Part shown: positions 6,801 through 15,075 of the stretch, piece by piece
Layout: each line of letters starts with the position of its first letter
How positions within the stretch are numbered: the stretch's first letter is position 1
Source of the DNA: JANQJA01 sp040880285
GTDB taxonomy: Bacteria > Pseudomonadota > Gammaproteobacteria > Pseudomonadales > Azotimanducaceae
Assembly (NCBI GenBank): GCA_040880285.1
Contig: JBBDIT010000076.1
Span: forward strand, 1-64,000
Direction of reading: 5' to 3'
DNA length: 64,000 bases
Notes under the pieces: generated by a model
What the model was told of the DNA's origin: nothing
Databases searched by the model: none
What the model saw: the letters and a program-made list of their open reading frames with translations, nothing else
Program-made: the position numbers and the translations under genes

Positions 6801-6849
6801 ATTGCGGTAGTTGACTACTGCGAGATTTGCAAGAAAAGGAAACAGCAAA

Positions 6850-7650
6850 ATGAGAGGTGTTTTGCCACTGGTTCTAATAGGGTTGGTTGTCGGCTGTCAG
6901 AATGATGGTCTCACCGGCGTTCCTGAGTTGCGGCCCGGCGTTCCGGCCGGATATCTCTCGCAAGCTGACATGCCGGACAGCCTGGCCATTTTACCGACAG
7001 CGCCGGCAGTGGGAAGCGCGACGGATTTGGCGGACCAGCTAATCAACAAGGAAATGTTTGCGAGCGAAGCCTCGAGGCCGGGTTCGAATCGCTGGCGGGT
7101 TGCCGCCGTTGATGTTGACCTCAGTTTTCCAGGCGCCGAAGAGAGATTTCAGTGTGCACTCGGTACATTGATCAGTGAAGAGGAAACCCCGATCTTGTAT
7201 TTGTTGCTTCGGCGGTCAATGATCGATGCGGGGCTCGCGACCTACGCTGCCAAGAATCAGTATGCACGTACACGCCCATTTATGGTAACCGGGACTGCAT
7301 CGTGCACGCCTGATACGGAGGCACGATTACGACAAGACGGTTCCTATCCGTCAGGCCATGCTTCACTTGGCTGGGCCTGGGCACTCATTTTGAGCGAAAT
7401 TGATCCACTCAATGCCGACGCCATCTTGTTGCGTGGCTATGAGTTTGGCCAGAGTCGAGCCGTGTGTAATGTCCATTGGCAAAGTGATGTGAATGCCGGC
7501 CGTCTGATTGGTGCCGCAGCTGTAGCACTACTGCATAGAAACGAACAGTTTCAATCTGATCTTGCGACAGCCAGGCAAGAGCTCGAGACCGTTCGGGAAA
7601 AAGGGCTACCACCGGTTGCTGACTGCGAACTCGAGGCAGCGGTGTTTTAG
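6850..7650 (+). CDS. Class A non-specific acid phosphatase (PAP2 superfamily), lipoprotein
   Basis: A 266-residue phosphatase with an N-terminal lipoprotein signal (MRGVLPLVLIGLVVGC, cysteine at 16), so it should be lipid-anchored on the periplasmic side. The bipartite class A signature is complete: KNQYARTRP (K-x6-RP), PSGH in SYPSGHAS, and SRAVCNVHWQSD (SR-x5-H-x3-D). Such enzymes hydrolyse many organic phosphomonoesters. The ATG at 6850, after AAGGAAACAGC, starts exactly at the signal peptide; an earlier in-frame start would add 13 residues with no signal character. It is unlike the cassette phosphoesterase at 90-779 in fold. Confidence 0.87.
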   Translation: MRGVLPLVLIGLVVGCQNDGLTGVPELRPGVPAGYLSQADMPDSLAILPTAPAVGSATDLADQLINKEMFASEASRPGSNRWRVAAVDVDLSFPGAEERFQCALGTLISEEETPILYLLLRRSMIDAGLATYAAKNQYARTRPFMVTGTASCTPDTEARLRQDGSYPSGHASLGWAWALILSEIDPLNADAILLRGYEFGQSRAVCNVHWQSDVNAGRLIGAAAVALLHRNEQFQSDLATARQELETVREKGLPPVADCELEAAVF

Positions 7651-7680
7651 TCTGTGACAGCCTGGGCTGCAGTCCTTGAT

Positions 7681-8319
7681 TTATGGTCTGGCGTAACAAA
7701 CGCCGGTACCACCGAGGCCACAATAGCCATCAGGCACCTTGGCGAGATATTGCTGGTGGTAATGCTCGGCATAGTAAAACTCGGGTGCTGACCGGATTTC
7801 GGTTGTGATTTCACCATAGCTGGATTCAGCCAGGCCGCGTTGAAAAACCGCTTCACTTTGCCGGGCAAGGGCGAGCTGCGCGTCCGTGCTCGTATAGATG
7901 CATGACCGATACTGGGTGCCGATATCGTTGCCCTGGCGCATGCCCTGAGTAGGGTCGTGGCTTTCCCAGAATAAGGCCACCAGCTCTTCGAAACTGACGA
8001 TAGCCGGATCATAGACTACCAGTACCACCTCCGAGTGGCCGGTCTGGCCCGAGCAGACTTCTTCATAAGTCGGGTTAGGCGTCGCGCCACCGGCGTAACC
8101 GGCAGCGGTCACGTAAACGCCTTCTCGCTCCCAAAACCGCCTTTCGGCACCCCAGAAGCATCCCATGCCAAATAAGACCTGCTGCATTTGGTCAGGAAAC
8201 GGTGGTTTCATCGCATTGCCGTTTACAAAATGTTGCTCTGGAACCGGCATGGTTTCACGACGGCCCGGTAGCGCGGTCTCCGCTGTGGGGATTTCAAGCT
8301 TTTTGGTGAATAGTCCCAT
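7681..8319 (-). CDS. msrA: Peptide-methionine (S)-S-oxide reductase MsrA
   Basis: A 212-residue enzyme that reduces methionine-S-sulfoxide in proteins or free methionine, using thioredoxin. The catalytic cysteine lies in GMGCFWGAER; other family marks are GYAGGATPNPTYEEVCSGQTGHSEVV, DIGTQYRSCIY and the C-terminal YCGLGGTGV with a possible resolving cysteine. The start at 8319 (MGLFTKKLEIPTAETALPGR) is the family start; an earlier one at 8397 would add 26 hydrophobic residues that cross the promoter palindrome. It is transcribed away from the C-S lyase gene at 8431. Confidence 0.93.
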   Translation of the reverse strand: MGLFTKKLEIPTAETALPGRRETMPVPEQHFVNGNAMKPPFPDQMQQVLFGMGCFWGAERRFWEREGVYVTAAGYAGGATPNPTYEEVCSGQTGHSEVVLVVYDPAIVSFEELVALFWESHDPTQGMRQGNDIGTQYRSCIYTSTDAQLALARQSEAVFQRGLAESSYGEITTEIRSAPEFYYAEHYHQQYLAKVPDGYCGLGGTGVCYARP

Positions 8320-8343
8320 GGTGAACTCCTGTGGGCGGTGAAA

Positions 8344-8375
8344 CGATAGTATAAAGCTACAGTATAAAACTATCG
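8344..8375. promoter_or_regulatory. Palindrome between msrA and the C-S lyase gene
   Basis: CGATAGT (8344-8350) is mirrored by ACTATCG (8369-8375) across 18 bases, and AGTATAAA occurs twice inside (8349-8356 and 8361-8368). The site lies in the 111-base divergent promoter region, 25 bases upstream of the msrA start. It could be an operator or an AT-rich promoter element. Confidence 0.45.
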
Positions 8376-8430
8376 CTAAGGCTGTTGTTATACTCAATGG
8401 CTAACGGGTTGGATGATCAGGGGAGTATGG

Positions 8431-9567
8431 ATGACATTCGATTTTGACACGATAATTGATCGCCGGTTCACGGACAGCACCAAACATAACCGTTATAAAG
8501 ATACGAATATCTTGCCCATGTGGGTCGCAGACATGGACTTCCGGTCCCCACCTGCGATTATTGAGGCGCTGGCTGATCGGGTCCAGCATGGCATCTACGG
8601 CTATACCCAAACCCCGGCGGAATTGGTTGAAGTTATCAGGGCGCGTCTTCTGCGGCTCTATGATTGGCAGATTCTGGCAGAGGATTTGGTATTTATGCCG
8701 GGCGTTGTACCAGGCCTTAATATCGCCTGCAGGGCCTTTACTGCCCCGAATGAGGCTGTGCTCACCACGACACCGATCTATCCACCTTTTGTGGCCGCAC
8801 CAGAATATTGTGGTCGCGAACTGAAAAAAGTCGAGGCCATCCACGATGAGGGTAGATGGCACTTTCCGGTAGACGGCCTTGCCGCCGCCGCAAAGGGTAA
8901 TGCGCGACTACTCTTACTCTGTAATCCATACAATCCCGTGGGTCGCGCGCTCGGACGCGAGGAGCTGGCGGAGGTGGTTGATCTCTGTCTTCGTGAGGAT
9001 CTCATCATCTGTTCAGATGAAATCCATTGTGATCTTATGTTCGATGGTCGCAAACACGTTCCCACTGCAACTTTGGGTGGCGATGCGGCAGATATCACGG
9101 TGACTTTGCTTGCGCCCAGCAAGTCTTTTAATCTGGCGGGATTCGGTGGCTCGTTTGCGGTAATCCAGAATCCCGGTTTGCGGGAGAGGTTCAAGCACGA
9201 GATGCGGGGTATCGTTCCCAACCTCACGATCATGGCCTACGTCAGCATGCTGGCGGCTTACCGGGACAGCAATGACTGGCTGCAAGCGCTCATCGACTAC
9301 TTGCAAGGAAACCGGGACTACTTGTATCAAGCACTCGATCATGTGCCCGGCATTAGCATGAACCATGTCGAGGCAACCTATCTTGCCTGGTTGGACGTGT
9401 CCGGGCTTGAATTGGACGATCCGCCAGCATTTTTTGAAGCAGCAGGGGTCGGTATGTCGGAAGGTTACCGCTATGGCGATCGCCGCTTTATGCGCCTTAA
9501 CTTTGGTTGTTCAAGAAGCGTGGTTGCGGCTGCCGTCGACCGGATTGAGGCTGCCGTTTCCAGGTGA
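8431..9567 (+). CDS. PatB/MalY-family aminotransferase, probable cystathionine beta-lyase
   Basis: A 378-residue pyridoxal-phosphate enzyme of fold type I. The start MTFDFDTIIDRR after GGGGAG is characteristic of PatB/MalY, which cleave C-S bonds of cystathionine or cysteine. Seen are MWVADMDFRSPP, the LLLCNPYNPVGR segment, SDEIHCDLMF, and the PLP lysine in LAPSKSFNLAGF. An in-frame ATG at 8413 precedes the ribosome-binding site and is rejected. MalY proteins may also regulate, but no regulatory target is visible. Its divergence from msrA suggests shared control in sulfur amino-acid metabolism. Confidence 0.85.
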   Translation: MTFDFDTIIDRRFTDSTKHNRYKDTNILPMWVADMDFRSPPAIIEALADRVQHGIYGYTQTPAELVEVIRARLLRLYDWQILAEDLVFMPGVVPGLNIACRAFTAPNEAVLTTTPIYPPFVAAPEYCGRELKKVEAIHDEGRWHFPVDGLAAAAKGNARLLLLCNPYNPVGRALGREELAEVVDLCLREDLIICSDEIHCDLMFDGRKHVPTATLGGDAADITVTLLAPSKSFNLAGFGGSFAVIQNPGLRERFKHEMRGIVPNLTIMAYVSMLAAYRDSNDWLQALIDYLQGNRDYLYQALDHVPGISMNHVEATYLAWLDVSGLELDDPPAFFEAAGVGMSEGYRYGDRRFMRLNFGCSRSVVAAAVDRIEAAVSR

Positions 9568-9643
9568 ACCTGGCTATGTTTATCTTTTGTGTCAAGCGCT
9601 GGTAGACTTGGATCAGTTTTGAATTTTACTTCAGGAGAGCCGG

Positions 9644-10417
9644 ATGGCGGAGTTTTGCAGTGTTGAGAGAGAAGGTCCATTGACGATTGTTACGATTCAG
9701 CGTCCGGAGGTGATGAATTCCTTACATCCACCGGCCAACGCAGAACTCGCAGAAGTGTTCGACGATTTTGCTGCGGACGAGGATCAATGGGTAGCGATTA
9801 TTACGGGTTCTGGCGACCGTGCCTTTAGTGCCGGTAACGACCTTAAGTACCAGGCTTCTGGCGGAAAGATGAGCACACCTGCCTCCGGCTTTGCCGGTTT
9901 GACGTCGCGGTTTGATAATGTCAAGCCGGTTATTGCGGCAGTAAACGGCGTTGCCATGGGTGGTGGCTTTGAAATCGCTCTCGCCTGCGACCTGATCATT
10001 GCCTCAGAAAATGCTGTCTTTGCATTGCCTGAACCCCGGGTTGGGCTGGCGGCCCTGGCTGGCGGTATTCATCGCTTGCCACGCGAAATTGGCATGAAAC
10101 AGGCCATGGGTATGCTCCTCACGGGTCGGCGAGTCAGTGCAGCTGAAGGTAAGGAGCTGGGCTTTGTCAATGACGTTGTGCCGCAGGGTGAAGCGCTCGC
10201 CAGTGCAAAAGCCTGGGCCGCGCAGATGCTCGAATGCGCACCTCTGTCGATTCGTGCCAGCAAGGAAGCCGCAATGAAAGGAATGGGCGCTGCCAGTCTG
10301 GAAGAGGCAATAAAGGGTCGGTACGATCAAATTCAGGCCATGTATGGTTCCGCCGACTTTGTCGAAGGACCGCTGGCGTTTGCAGAAAAGCGGGCGCCAA
10401 ATTGGAAAGGCAAATAA
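9644..10417 (+). CDS. Enoyl-CoA hydratase/isomerase family protein
   Basis: A 257-residue crotonase-fold protein. Family marks are AFSAGNDLKY (oxyanion-hole region), AAVNGVAMGGGFEIALACD and the LPEPRVGLAALAGGIHRLPR segment. Crotonases act on the acyl part of CoA thioesters: hydration, isomerisation or lyase reactions. The site usually holding the catalytic AGG-T/S motif reads AGGIHR, so a plain enoyl-CoA hydratase is likely but not certain. Good site TTCAGGAGAG before the ATG. A second crotonase is at 33138-33911. Confidence 0.85.
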   Translation: MAEFCSVEREGPLTIVTIQRPEVMNSLHPPANAELAEVFDDFAADEDQWVAIITGSGDRAFSAGNDLKYQASGGKMSTPASGFAGLTSRFDNVKPVIAAVNGVAMGGGFEIALACDLIIASENAVFALPEPRVGLAALAGGIHRLPREIGMKQAMGMLLTGRRVSAAEGKELGFVNDVVPQGEALASAKAWAAQMLECAPLSIRASKEAAMKGMGAASLEEAIKGRYDQIQAMYGSADFVEGPLAFAEKRAPNWKGK

Positions 10418-10422
10418 GCCGG

Positions 10423-10450
10423 TTCACTGGTTTGACCACAAGCCAGTGAA
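10423..10450 (+). terminator. Hairpin between the crotonase gene and nhaD
   Basis: TTCACTGG (10423-10430) pairs with CCAGTGAA (10443-10450) around a 12-base loop; TCTTTT follows after a few bases. It may end crotonase transcription, or act as a leader hairpin of nhaD. Confidence 0.4.
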
Positions 10451-10484
10451 GCAGTCTTTTCCCTCGATAAAAGTAAGGAGCCTG

Positions 10485-11870
10485 ATGAAGGCGCTGATTG
10501 TCCTGTTCAGCATACTGGTTTCAAATGTCGTTTTTGCGAGCGCTGGGGAGGCTGTTGAGCCGCTGGGCGCTACCGCAACGATGTTGGGAGGGCTGGCGCT
10601 TGCGATTTTTGTCATCGCATATGGCTTTGTGATGGCGGAAGAATTCATTCATCTTCGCAAGTCGAAGCCTGTGATTCTGGCCGCCGGATTTATCTGGGTA
10701 CTCGTCGCGATCCTGGCGAGTCGCTACGAAGGTGGAATCCACGGTCTTGAGATAAACTTACAACACAATCTCATTGAGTATGCGTCGCTATTTTTATTCT
10801 TGCTTGTGGCGATGACTTACATCAATGCGATGACGGAGCGCAATGTCTTTGAGGCGCTACGGGCCTGGTTAGTCAGTCGGTCGTTTGGTTATCGCAAGCT
10901 GTTCTGGATCACTGGCTTGATCGCGTTCTTTTTGTCTCCCATCGCCGATAACCTCACCACTGCCCTATTAATGGGCGCGGTGGTGCTGTCCGTGGGAGCC
11001 AGCAGTCCACGCTTCGTTGCCGTGGGTTGTATCAATATTGTCGTTGCGGCAAATGCCGGTGGTGCCTTCAGTCCGTTTGGTGATATCACGACGTTGATGG
11101 TATGGCAGAGTGGGCATGCCACTTTCTTCGAGTTTTTCGCATTGTTCCTGCCCGCTGTTGTAAATTTCCTGGTGCCGGCGACGATCATGAGTTTTGCGGT
11201 CCCGAATGAACATCCCGAGACTGAGACAGAAGTTGTACCGCTCAAGCGCGGCGCCTTTATTATCTGTGCCCTGTTTCTGTGTACTATTGCGACTGCTGTA
11301 TCATTTGAGCAGTTTCTGCACCTGCCGCCATTTCTTGGCATGATGACCGGATTGTCTTACCTGTTCTTTTACTCCTATTACCTCAAGATGACAGCGCCCA
11401 ACGATCATGAGGACTTCAGCCACTTCAATATTTTTAACAAGGTTGCGCAAGCGGAATGGGATACGCTGTTCTTCTTCTTTGGTGTGATTTTCTGTGTCGG
11501 TGGTCTTGGTTATATCGGTTATCTGGAGATTTTGTCTGTTGAACTCTACGGTGGATGGGGCGCTACAGCCGCAAATGTAACACTGGGTATAGTGTCTGCG
11601 ATTATCGACAACATACCCGTCATGTTTGCGATCCTGACGATGGACCCTGATATGAACCATTACCAGTGGCTTCTTATCACACTTACAACCGGTGTCGGGG
11701 GCAGTCTGTTATCAATTGGCTCTGCCGCTGGAGTCGCGCTAATGGGGCAGGCGCGCGGAATCTATACGTTCTTTGGTCACTTGAAGTGGACCTGGGCTAT
11801 CGCCCTTGGCTACGCCGCCAGTATTTATGTTCACTATCTGGTAAATAGCGGCGGCGCAATGGGATCCTAG
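10485..11870 (+). CDS. nhaD: Na+/H+ antiporter NhaD
   Basis: A 461-residue polytopic membrane protein of the NhaD family, known from Vibrio and halophilic bacteria, where it exports Na+ and Li+. Marks seen: MADNLTTALLMG-like IADNLTTALLMGAVV, GGAFSPFGDITTLMVW, and IIDNIPVMFAILTMD. The first 20 residues form a hydrophobic signal-like segment ending in FASAGEA. ATG at 10485 follows AAGGAG; the frame is open upstream to 10344 but that part overlaps the crotonase gene. With NhaA nearby it gives the organism two sodium exporters, as expected for a marine cell. Confidence 0.92.
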   Translation: MKALIVLFSILVSNVVFASAGEAVEPLGATATMLGGLALAIFVIAYGFVMAEEFIHLRKSKPVILAAGFIWVLVAILASRYEGGIHGLEINLQHNLIEYASLFLFLLVAMTYINAMTERNVFEALRAWLVSRSFGYRKLFWITGLIAFFLSPIADNLTTALLMGAVVLSVGASSPRFVAVGCINIVVAANAGGAFSPFGDITTLMVWQSGHATFFEFFALFLPAVVNFLVPATIMSFAVPNEHPETETEVVPLKRGAFIICALFLCTIATAVSFEQFLHLPPFLGMMTGLSYLFFYSYYLKMTAPNDHEDFSHFNIFNKVAQAEWDTLFFFFGVIFCVGGLGYIGYLEILSVELYGGWGATAANVTLGIVSAIIDNIPVMFAILTMDPDMNHYQWLLITLTTGVGGSLLSIGSAAGVALMGQARGIYTFFGHLKWTWAIALGYAASIYVHYLVNSGGAMGS

Positions 11871-11884
11871 CAACCGCGTCCGGG

Positions 11885-12346
11885 CTAACAGATACTGAGC
11901 AGCTTCTCGGTAAAGTTCTTGTTGGTGTCTCGTAAGCTCTGGCTTAACAGCGTCGCAATGCCCATCAGTACTCTGTTGGCAATCTCCGGCTCTTCTGCCA
12001 GCATCTTCTGGAAGTCCTCGCGCTTGAGAACAATCAGGCTGAGATTATCCTTGGCACGCACGGTTGCCGATCGTGGTGCCCCGTCAATCAATGACATTTC
12101 CCCGACGCTCCGGCCCGGACCGAGCTCGGCGATGGTGTGTTTTTTGGTGTCAAATTGTTTGATGACTTCGACCGTGCCATCGACGATGAAGAACATGTAA
12201 CCACCGTGGGCGCCTTCCTTGAAGACATAGGCGCCATCCTCGTAGTCGTATTTGAACATATATTTTTCGATGGTCTTGTGATCTTCTTCTTCGAGAAAAT
12301 TGAAGACTTCGAGTTGGGAGACCAAATTTCCAATTGACTGCGACAT
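11885..12346 (-). CDS. Cyclic nucleotide-binding domain protein
   Basis: A 153-residue protein made almost only of one cNMP-binding beta-barrel domain. The phosphate-binding cassette reads GRSVGEMSLIDGAPRSATVRA (near residues 86-106), with the glutamate and arginine that usually contact the cyclic nucleotide. There is no helix-turn-helix, kinase or channel domain; a C-terminal helix (NRVLMGIATLLSQSLRDTN) follows. It may sense cAMP or cGMP and act through a partner protein. It is transcribed toward nhaD and away from moaB. Confidence 0.85.
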   Translation of the reverse strand: MSQSIGNLVSQLEVFNFLEEEDHKTIEKYMFKYDYEDGAYVFKEGAHGGYMFFIVDGTVEVIKQFDTKKHTIAELGPGRSVGEMSLIDGAPRSATVRAKDNLSLIVLKREDFQKMLAEEPEIANRVLMGIATLLSQSLRDTNKNFTEKLLSIC

Positions 12347-12517
12347 ATGGGTTTCGTTTGTTGGAGGAGGTGAGTTACTGTTTCAAAATCAGTCATTGCA
12401 GTCAAGTATAAGCGGACTGATTACGATATATGGTGCTGTTTCGCCGGGTTTGTTTTTACCAGAACCCACATCGCTGTATGATGATTGCATACCTTTTATG
12501 AATGAGATGGCTGTCCA

Positions 12518-13024
12518 ATGGCTACCCCCCTCAATATCGCTGTGCTGACCGTGTCGGACACCCGAACACCGGAATCTGATACATCCGGCCAGTTCCTGGC
12601 AGATGCGCTGGTTCAGGCTGGCCATACACTTGCGGGAAGAGAAATTGTGATCGACGACGTGTACCGGCTTCGAGCAACTGTGTCGCAGTGGATTGCTGAT
12701 ACGGGCATAGAAGTGGTACTTGTGACCGGTGGAACCGGCTTTACCCTTCGGGATTCCACGCCTGAAGCGCTGATGCCGCTGTTTGATCAAAATATTGATG
12801 GTTTTGGTGAACTTTTTCGCCAACTCTCCTATGACGAAATCGGGACGTCGACGATTCAATCGCGCGCCGTCGCTGGCATGGCGAACGGGACGTTAATCTT
12901 CTGTATGCCGGGTTCTACTGGTGCCTGCAAGACCGGGTGGAACCGAATTCTGCGGCAGCAGTTGGATAGTGATTTCAAGCCGTGTAACTTTGCTGAAATC
13001 CTGCGTAAAGGCAGTCATGGATGA
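12518..13024 (+). CDS. moaB: Molybdopterin adenylyltransferase-like protein MoaB
   Basis: A 168-residue MoaB/Mog-fold protein. It has the family start TPLNIAVLTVSDTRTPESDT and the substrate-binding segment LVTGGTGFTLRDSTPEAL. MoaB/MogA proteins adenylate molybdopterin before molybdate insertion; in E. coli MoaB itself is inactive, so the exact activity here is inferred. Its stop overlaps the start of moeA by four bases (ATGA), so the two are translationally coupled and form a molybdenum-cofactor pair. Confidence 0.9.
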   Translation: MATPLNIAVLTVSDTRTPESDTSGQFLADALVQAGHTLAGREIVIDDVYRLRATVSQWIADTGIEVVLVTGGTGFTLRDSTPEALMPLFDQNIDGFGELFRQLSYDEIGTSTIQSRAVAGMANGTLIFCMPGSTGACKTGWNRILRQQLDSDFKPCNFAEILRKGSHG

Positions 13025-14238
13025 CGGCCATGTCACCACTTATCCCGGTTGACGAGGTCATCGCAACATTGCTGGCGGATGCTGTACCCAGCCGTGACGT
13101 CCAGGAGGTTTCCATATCGATATGTGTCGGTCACGTGCTGGCAGAGGACATGGTAGCGGGTATCAATGTTCCACCCGTTGCTAATAGTTCCATGGATGGT
13201 TATGCCTTCAACTGTGAAGATGCGGAGATTGCGATCGGTTCCATTTGCAGGATCAGTGATCGGATTGCAGCTGGGACTGTGGGCGCGCCGCTTACCAGGG
13301 GCACGGTTGCCAGGATATTCACCGGCGCGCCGGTACCCGAGGGAGCCAACGCGGTGGTTATGCAGGAGGATACCGAACCGGTTGATGATGACCATATCAA
13401 ACTCATCAAGCTACCAGTTCAGGGCGAAAATGTTCGTGTCGCGGGCCAGGATATTGAAAGAGGTGCTTTGATACTGGCACGTGGCAGGCGAATCAAACCG
13501 CAGGATGCCGCGTTGATGGCCTCGGTGGGTGTTGCTGCAGTGCCCGTCATGCGACCGCTGCGGGTCGCTGTGATGTCGACCGGGGACGAACTTGTCGATC
13601 CGCCCGGACCACTTGCTCCGGGCCAAATATTCAATTCAAATCACTATGCCCTGATCGGACTTATCCGTAATCTTGGCATGGAAGTCGTTGATCTTGGCCT
13701 GGTTCCCGATGACCTGAACAGCACTGAAGTGGCACTGCGCCGCGGTGCCAGCCAGGCTGACTGTATTGTCAGCAGCGGTGGCGTTTCGGTAGGGGAAGAA
13801 GACCATGTTAAGGCCGCGCTCGAGAAACTGGGCGATCTTGCGCTTTGGCGAATTGCTATCAAACCCGGAAAACCACTTGCGTTTGGGCAAATCGAGGGTA
13901 TCCCGTTCTTTGGCTTGCCGGGTAATCCAGTGTCAACGTTTGTGACGTTTACAATGATTGCCCGCCCGTATTTGCTGAAGATGCAAGGTTGTAGCGACCT
14001 ACTGCCCAGGCCTATCTATGCCAACGCGGCTTTTGAATTGGAGCCGGGTGGCCGCAGGGAGTATGTGCGTGTCAGGCTGGAGACAACCCGGGACGGGGAT
14101 TTAAATGCCACGGCTTATGGTAACCAGGGCTCGGGTGTAATGTCGTCAGTTGTATGGGCCGATGCATTGGCCGAAGTCGATATTGGCCAGTCAGTCAGGT
14201 ATGGTGACCGGCTTAAAGTGTTCCTCATCGATCACTGA
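13021..14238 (+). CDS. moeA: Molybdopterin molybdenumtransferase MoeA
   Basis: A 405-residue MoeA that inserts molybdate into adenylated molybdopterin. Domains in order: N-terminal MoeA region with NSSMDGYAF (near 56-64), the flexible insertion domain with FTGAPVPEGANAVVMQE, the MogA-like catalytic domain with STGDELV and SSGGVSVGEEDH, then the C-terminal barrel. KPGKPLAFG and GLPGNPVS are also present. Length is standard. Coupled to moaB. Confidence 0.93.
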   Translation: MTAMSPLIPVDEVIATLLADAVPSRDVQEVSISICVGHVLAEDMVAGINVPPVANSSMDGYAFNCEDAEIAIGSICRISDRIAAGTVGAPLTRGTVARIFTGAPVPEGANAVVMQEDTEPVDDDHIKLIKLPVQGENVRVAGQDIERGALILARGRRIKPQDAALMASVGVAAVPVMRPLRVAVMSTGDELVDPPGPLAPGQIFNSNHYALIGLIRNLGMEVVDLGLVPDDLNSTEVALRRGASQADCIVSSGGVSVGEEDHVKAALEKLGDLALWRIAIKPGKPLAFGQIEGIPFFGLPGNPVSTFVTFTMIARPYLLKMQGCSDLLPRPIYANAAFELEPGGRREYVRVRLETTRDGDLNATAYGNQGSGVMSSVVWADALAEVDIGQSVRYGDRLKVFLIDH

Positions 14239-14265
14239 CGGCTGGCCACAGAGAGGATTGTATCT

Positions 14266-14448
14266 ATGGGTATCATGTTGTTGAGCATATTTGTTTCGAT
14301 GATCGTCGGATGCCTCCTATGGATCGTGATCGGAGAAAAATTCCCGCCCAGCGAAGAAATCAAATTGCCGCCGCTTAATAATATCGTTATCTATACATTG
14401 CTGAGTGTTATCCCTGTGTATTTATTCATTTTCTTTGTGTTCGGCTAG
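14266..14448 (+). CDS. Small membrane protein of unknown function
   Basis: A 60-residue protein with two hydrophobic segments (about residues 3-21 and 39-58) separated by a polar loop (GEKFPPSEEIKLPP). ATG follows AGAGAGGATTG at a good distance. I do not recognise the family. It lies between moeA and a methyltransferase whose TTG start directly abuts its stop, so it is probably translated with them. Confidence 0.6.
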   Translation: MGIMLLSIFVSMIVGCLLWIVIGEKFPPSEEIKLPPLNNIVIYTLLSVIPVYLFIFFVFG

Positions 14449-15075
14449 TTGGCGTCTGTGCGACTGCCGGTCGATATCAATACTGTTAAAGGGTTTCTTG
14501 CGCCGGAAGAGGGCCTGGCACTGTTCGATCACTGTATGCAGGCATGTGCGATCGGGCCGTGTCTTGAGGTTGGAAGCTACTGTGGCAAGTCGACGGTTTA
14601 TCTGGGCCAGGCCTGCAAGGAATCCGGCCGGACGTTATTTGCGCTCGACCACCACAGGGGCTCTGAAGAACATCAATTGGGGGAGGAATATCACGATCCG
14701 TCGCTCTTTGATGAAGCGGTCGGGCTGATGGATTCATTTAAAGAGTTCAGGAAGACGCTGCGAGCTGCCAATCTCGAAAACACAGTCGTGCCGATCGTCG
14801 CATCATCAGCTATTGCAGCAATGGATTGGCAGACACCCCTTGGCATGGTCTTCATCGATGGAGGGCATAGTCTGCAAGCGGCAGTAGCAGATTATGAATC
14901 ATGGGCGCACCACATAAGGCCAGGCGGAATTCTTGCGATTCACGACATCTTTCCTGATCCAAAGGATGGCGGCCAGGCGCCGTATACCATCTATCAACGT
15001 GCGATCGCCTCGGGCCTATTCGAGGCGCTTGGCGTCGTTAGCACGCTGGGTGTCCTGCGACGCAAGCACAGTTGA
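14449..15075 (+). CDS. Class I SAM-dependent methyltransferase
   Basis: A 208-residue Rossmann-fold methyltransferase. The SAM-binding glycine motif is CLEVGSYCGKSTVYLG (near 36-51), and FIDGGHSLQAAVADYESW with GGILAIHDIFPD in the second half is typical of the methyltransferase-24 type. The substrate is unknown. TTG start directly after the stop of the small membrane gene. Its last 60 bases overlap the end of the convergent gene on the other strand. It may serve the same pathway as the glycosyltransferase cluster that follows. Confidence 0.75.
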   Translation: MASVRLPVDINTVKGFLAPEEGLALFDHCMQACAIGPCLEVGSYCGKSTVYLGQACKESGRTLFALDHHRGSEEHQLGEEYHDPSLFDEAVGLMDSFKEFRKTLRAANLENTVVPIVASSAIAAMDWQTPLGMVFIDGGHSLQAAVADYESWAHHIRPGGILAIHDIFPDPKDGGQAPYTIYQRAIASGLFEALGVVSTLGVLRRKHS

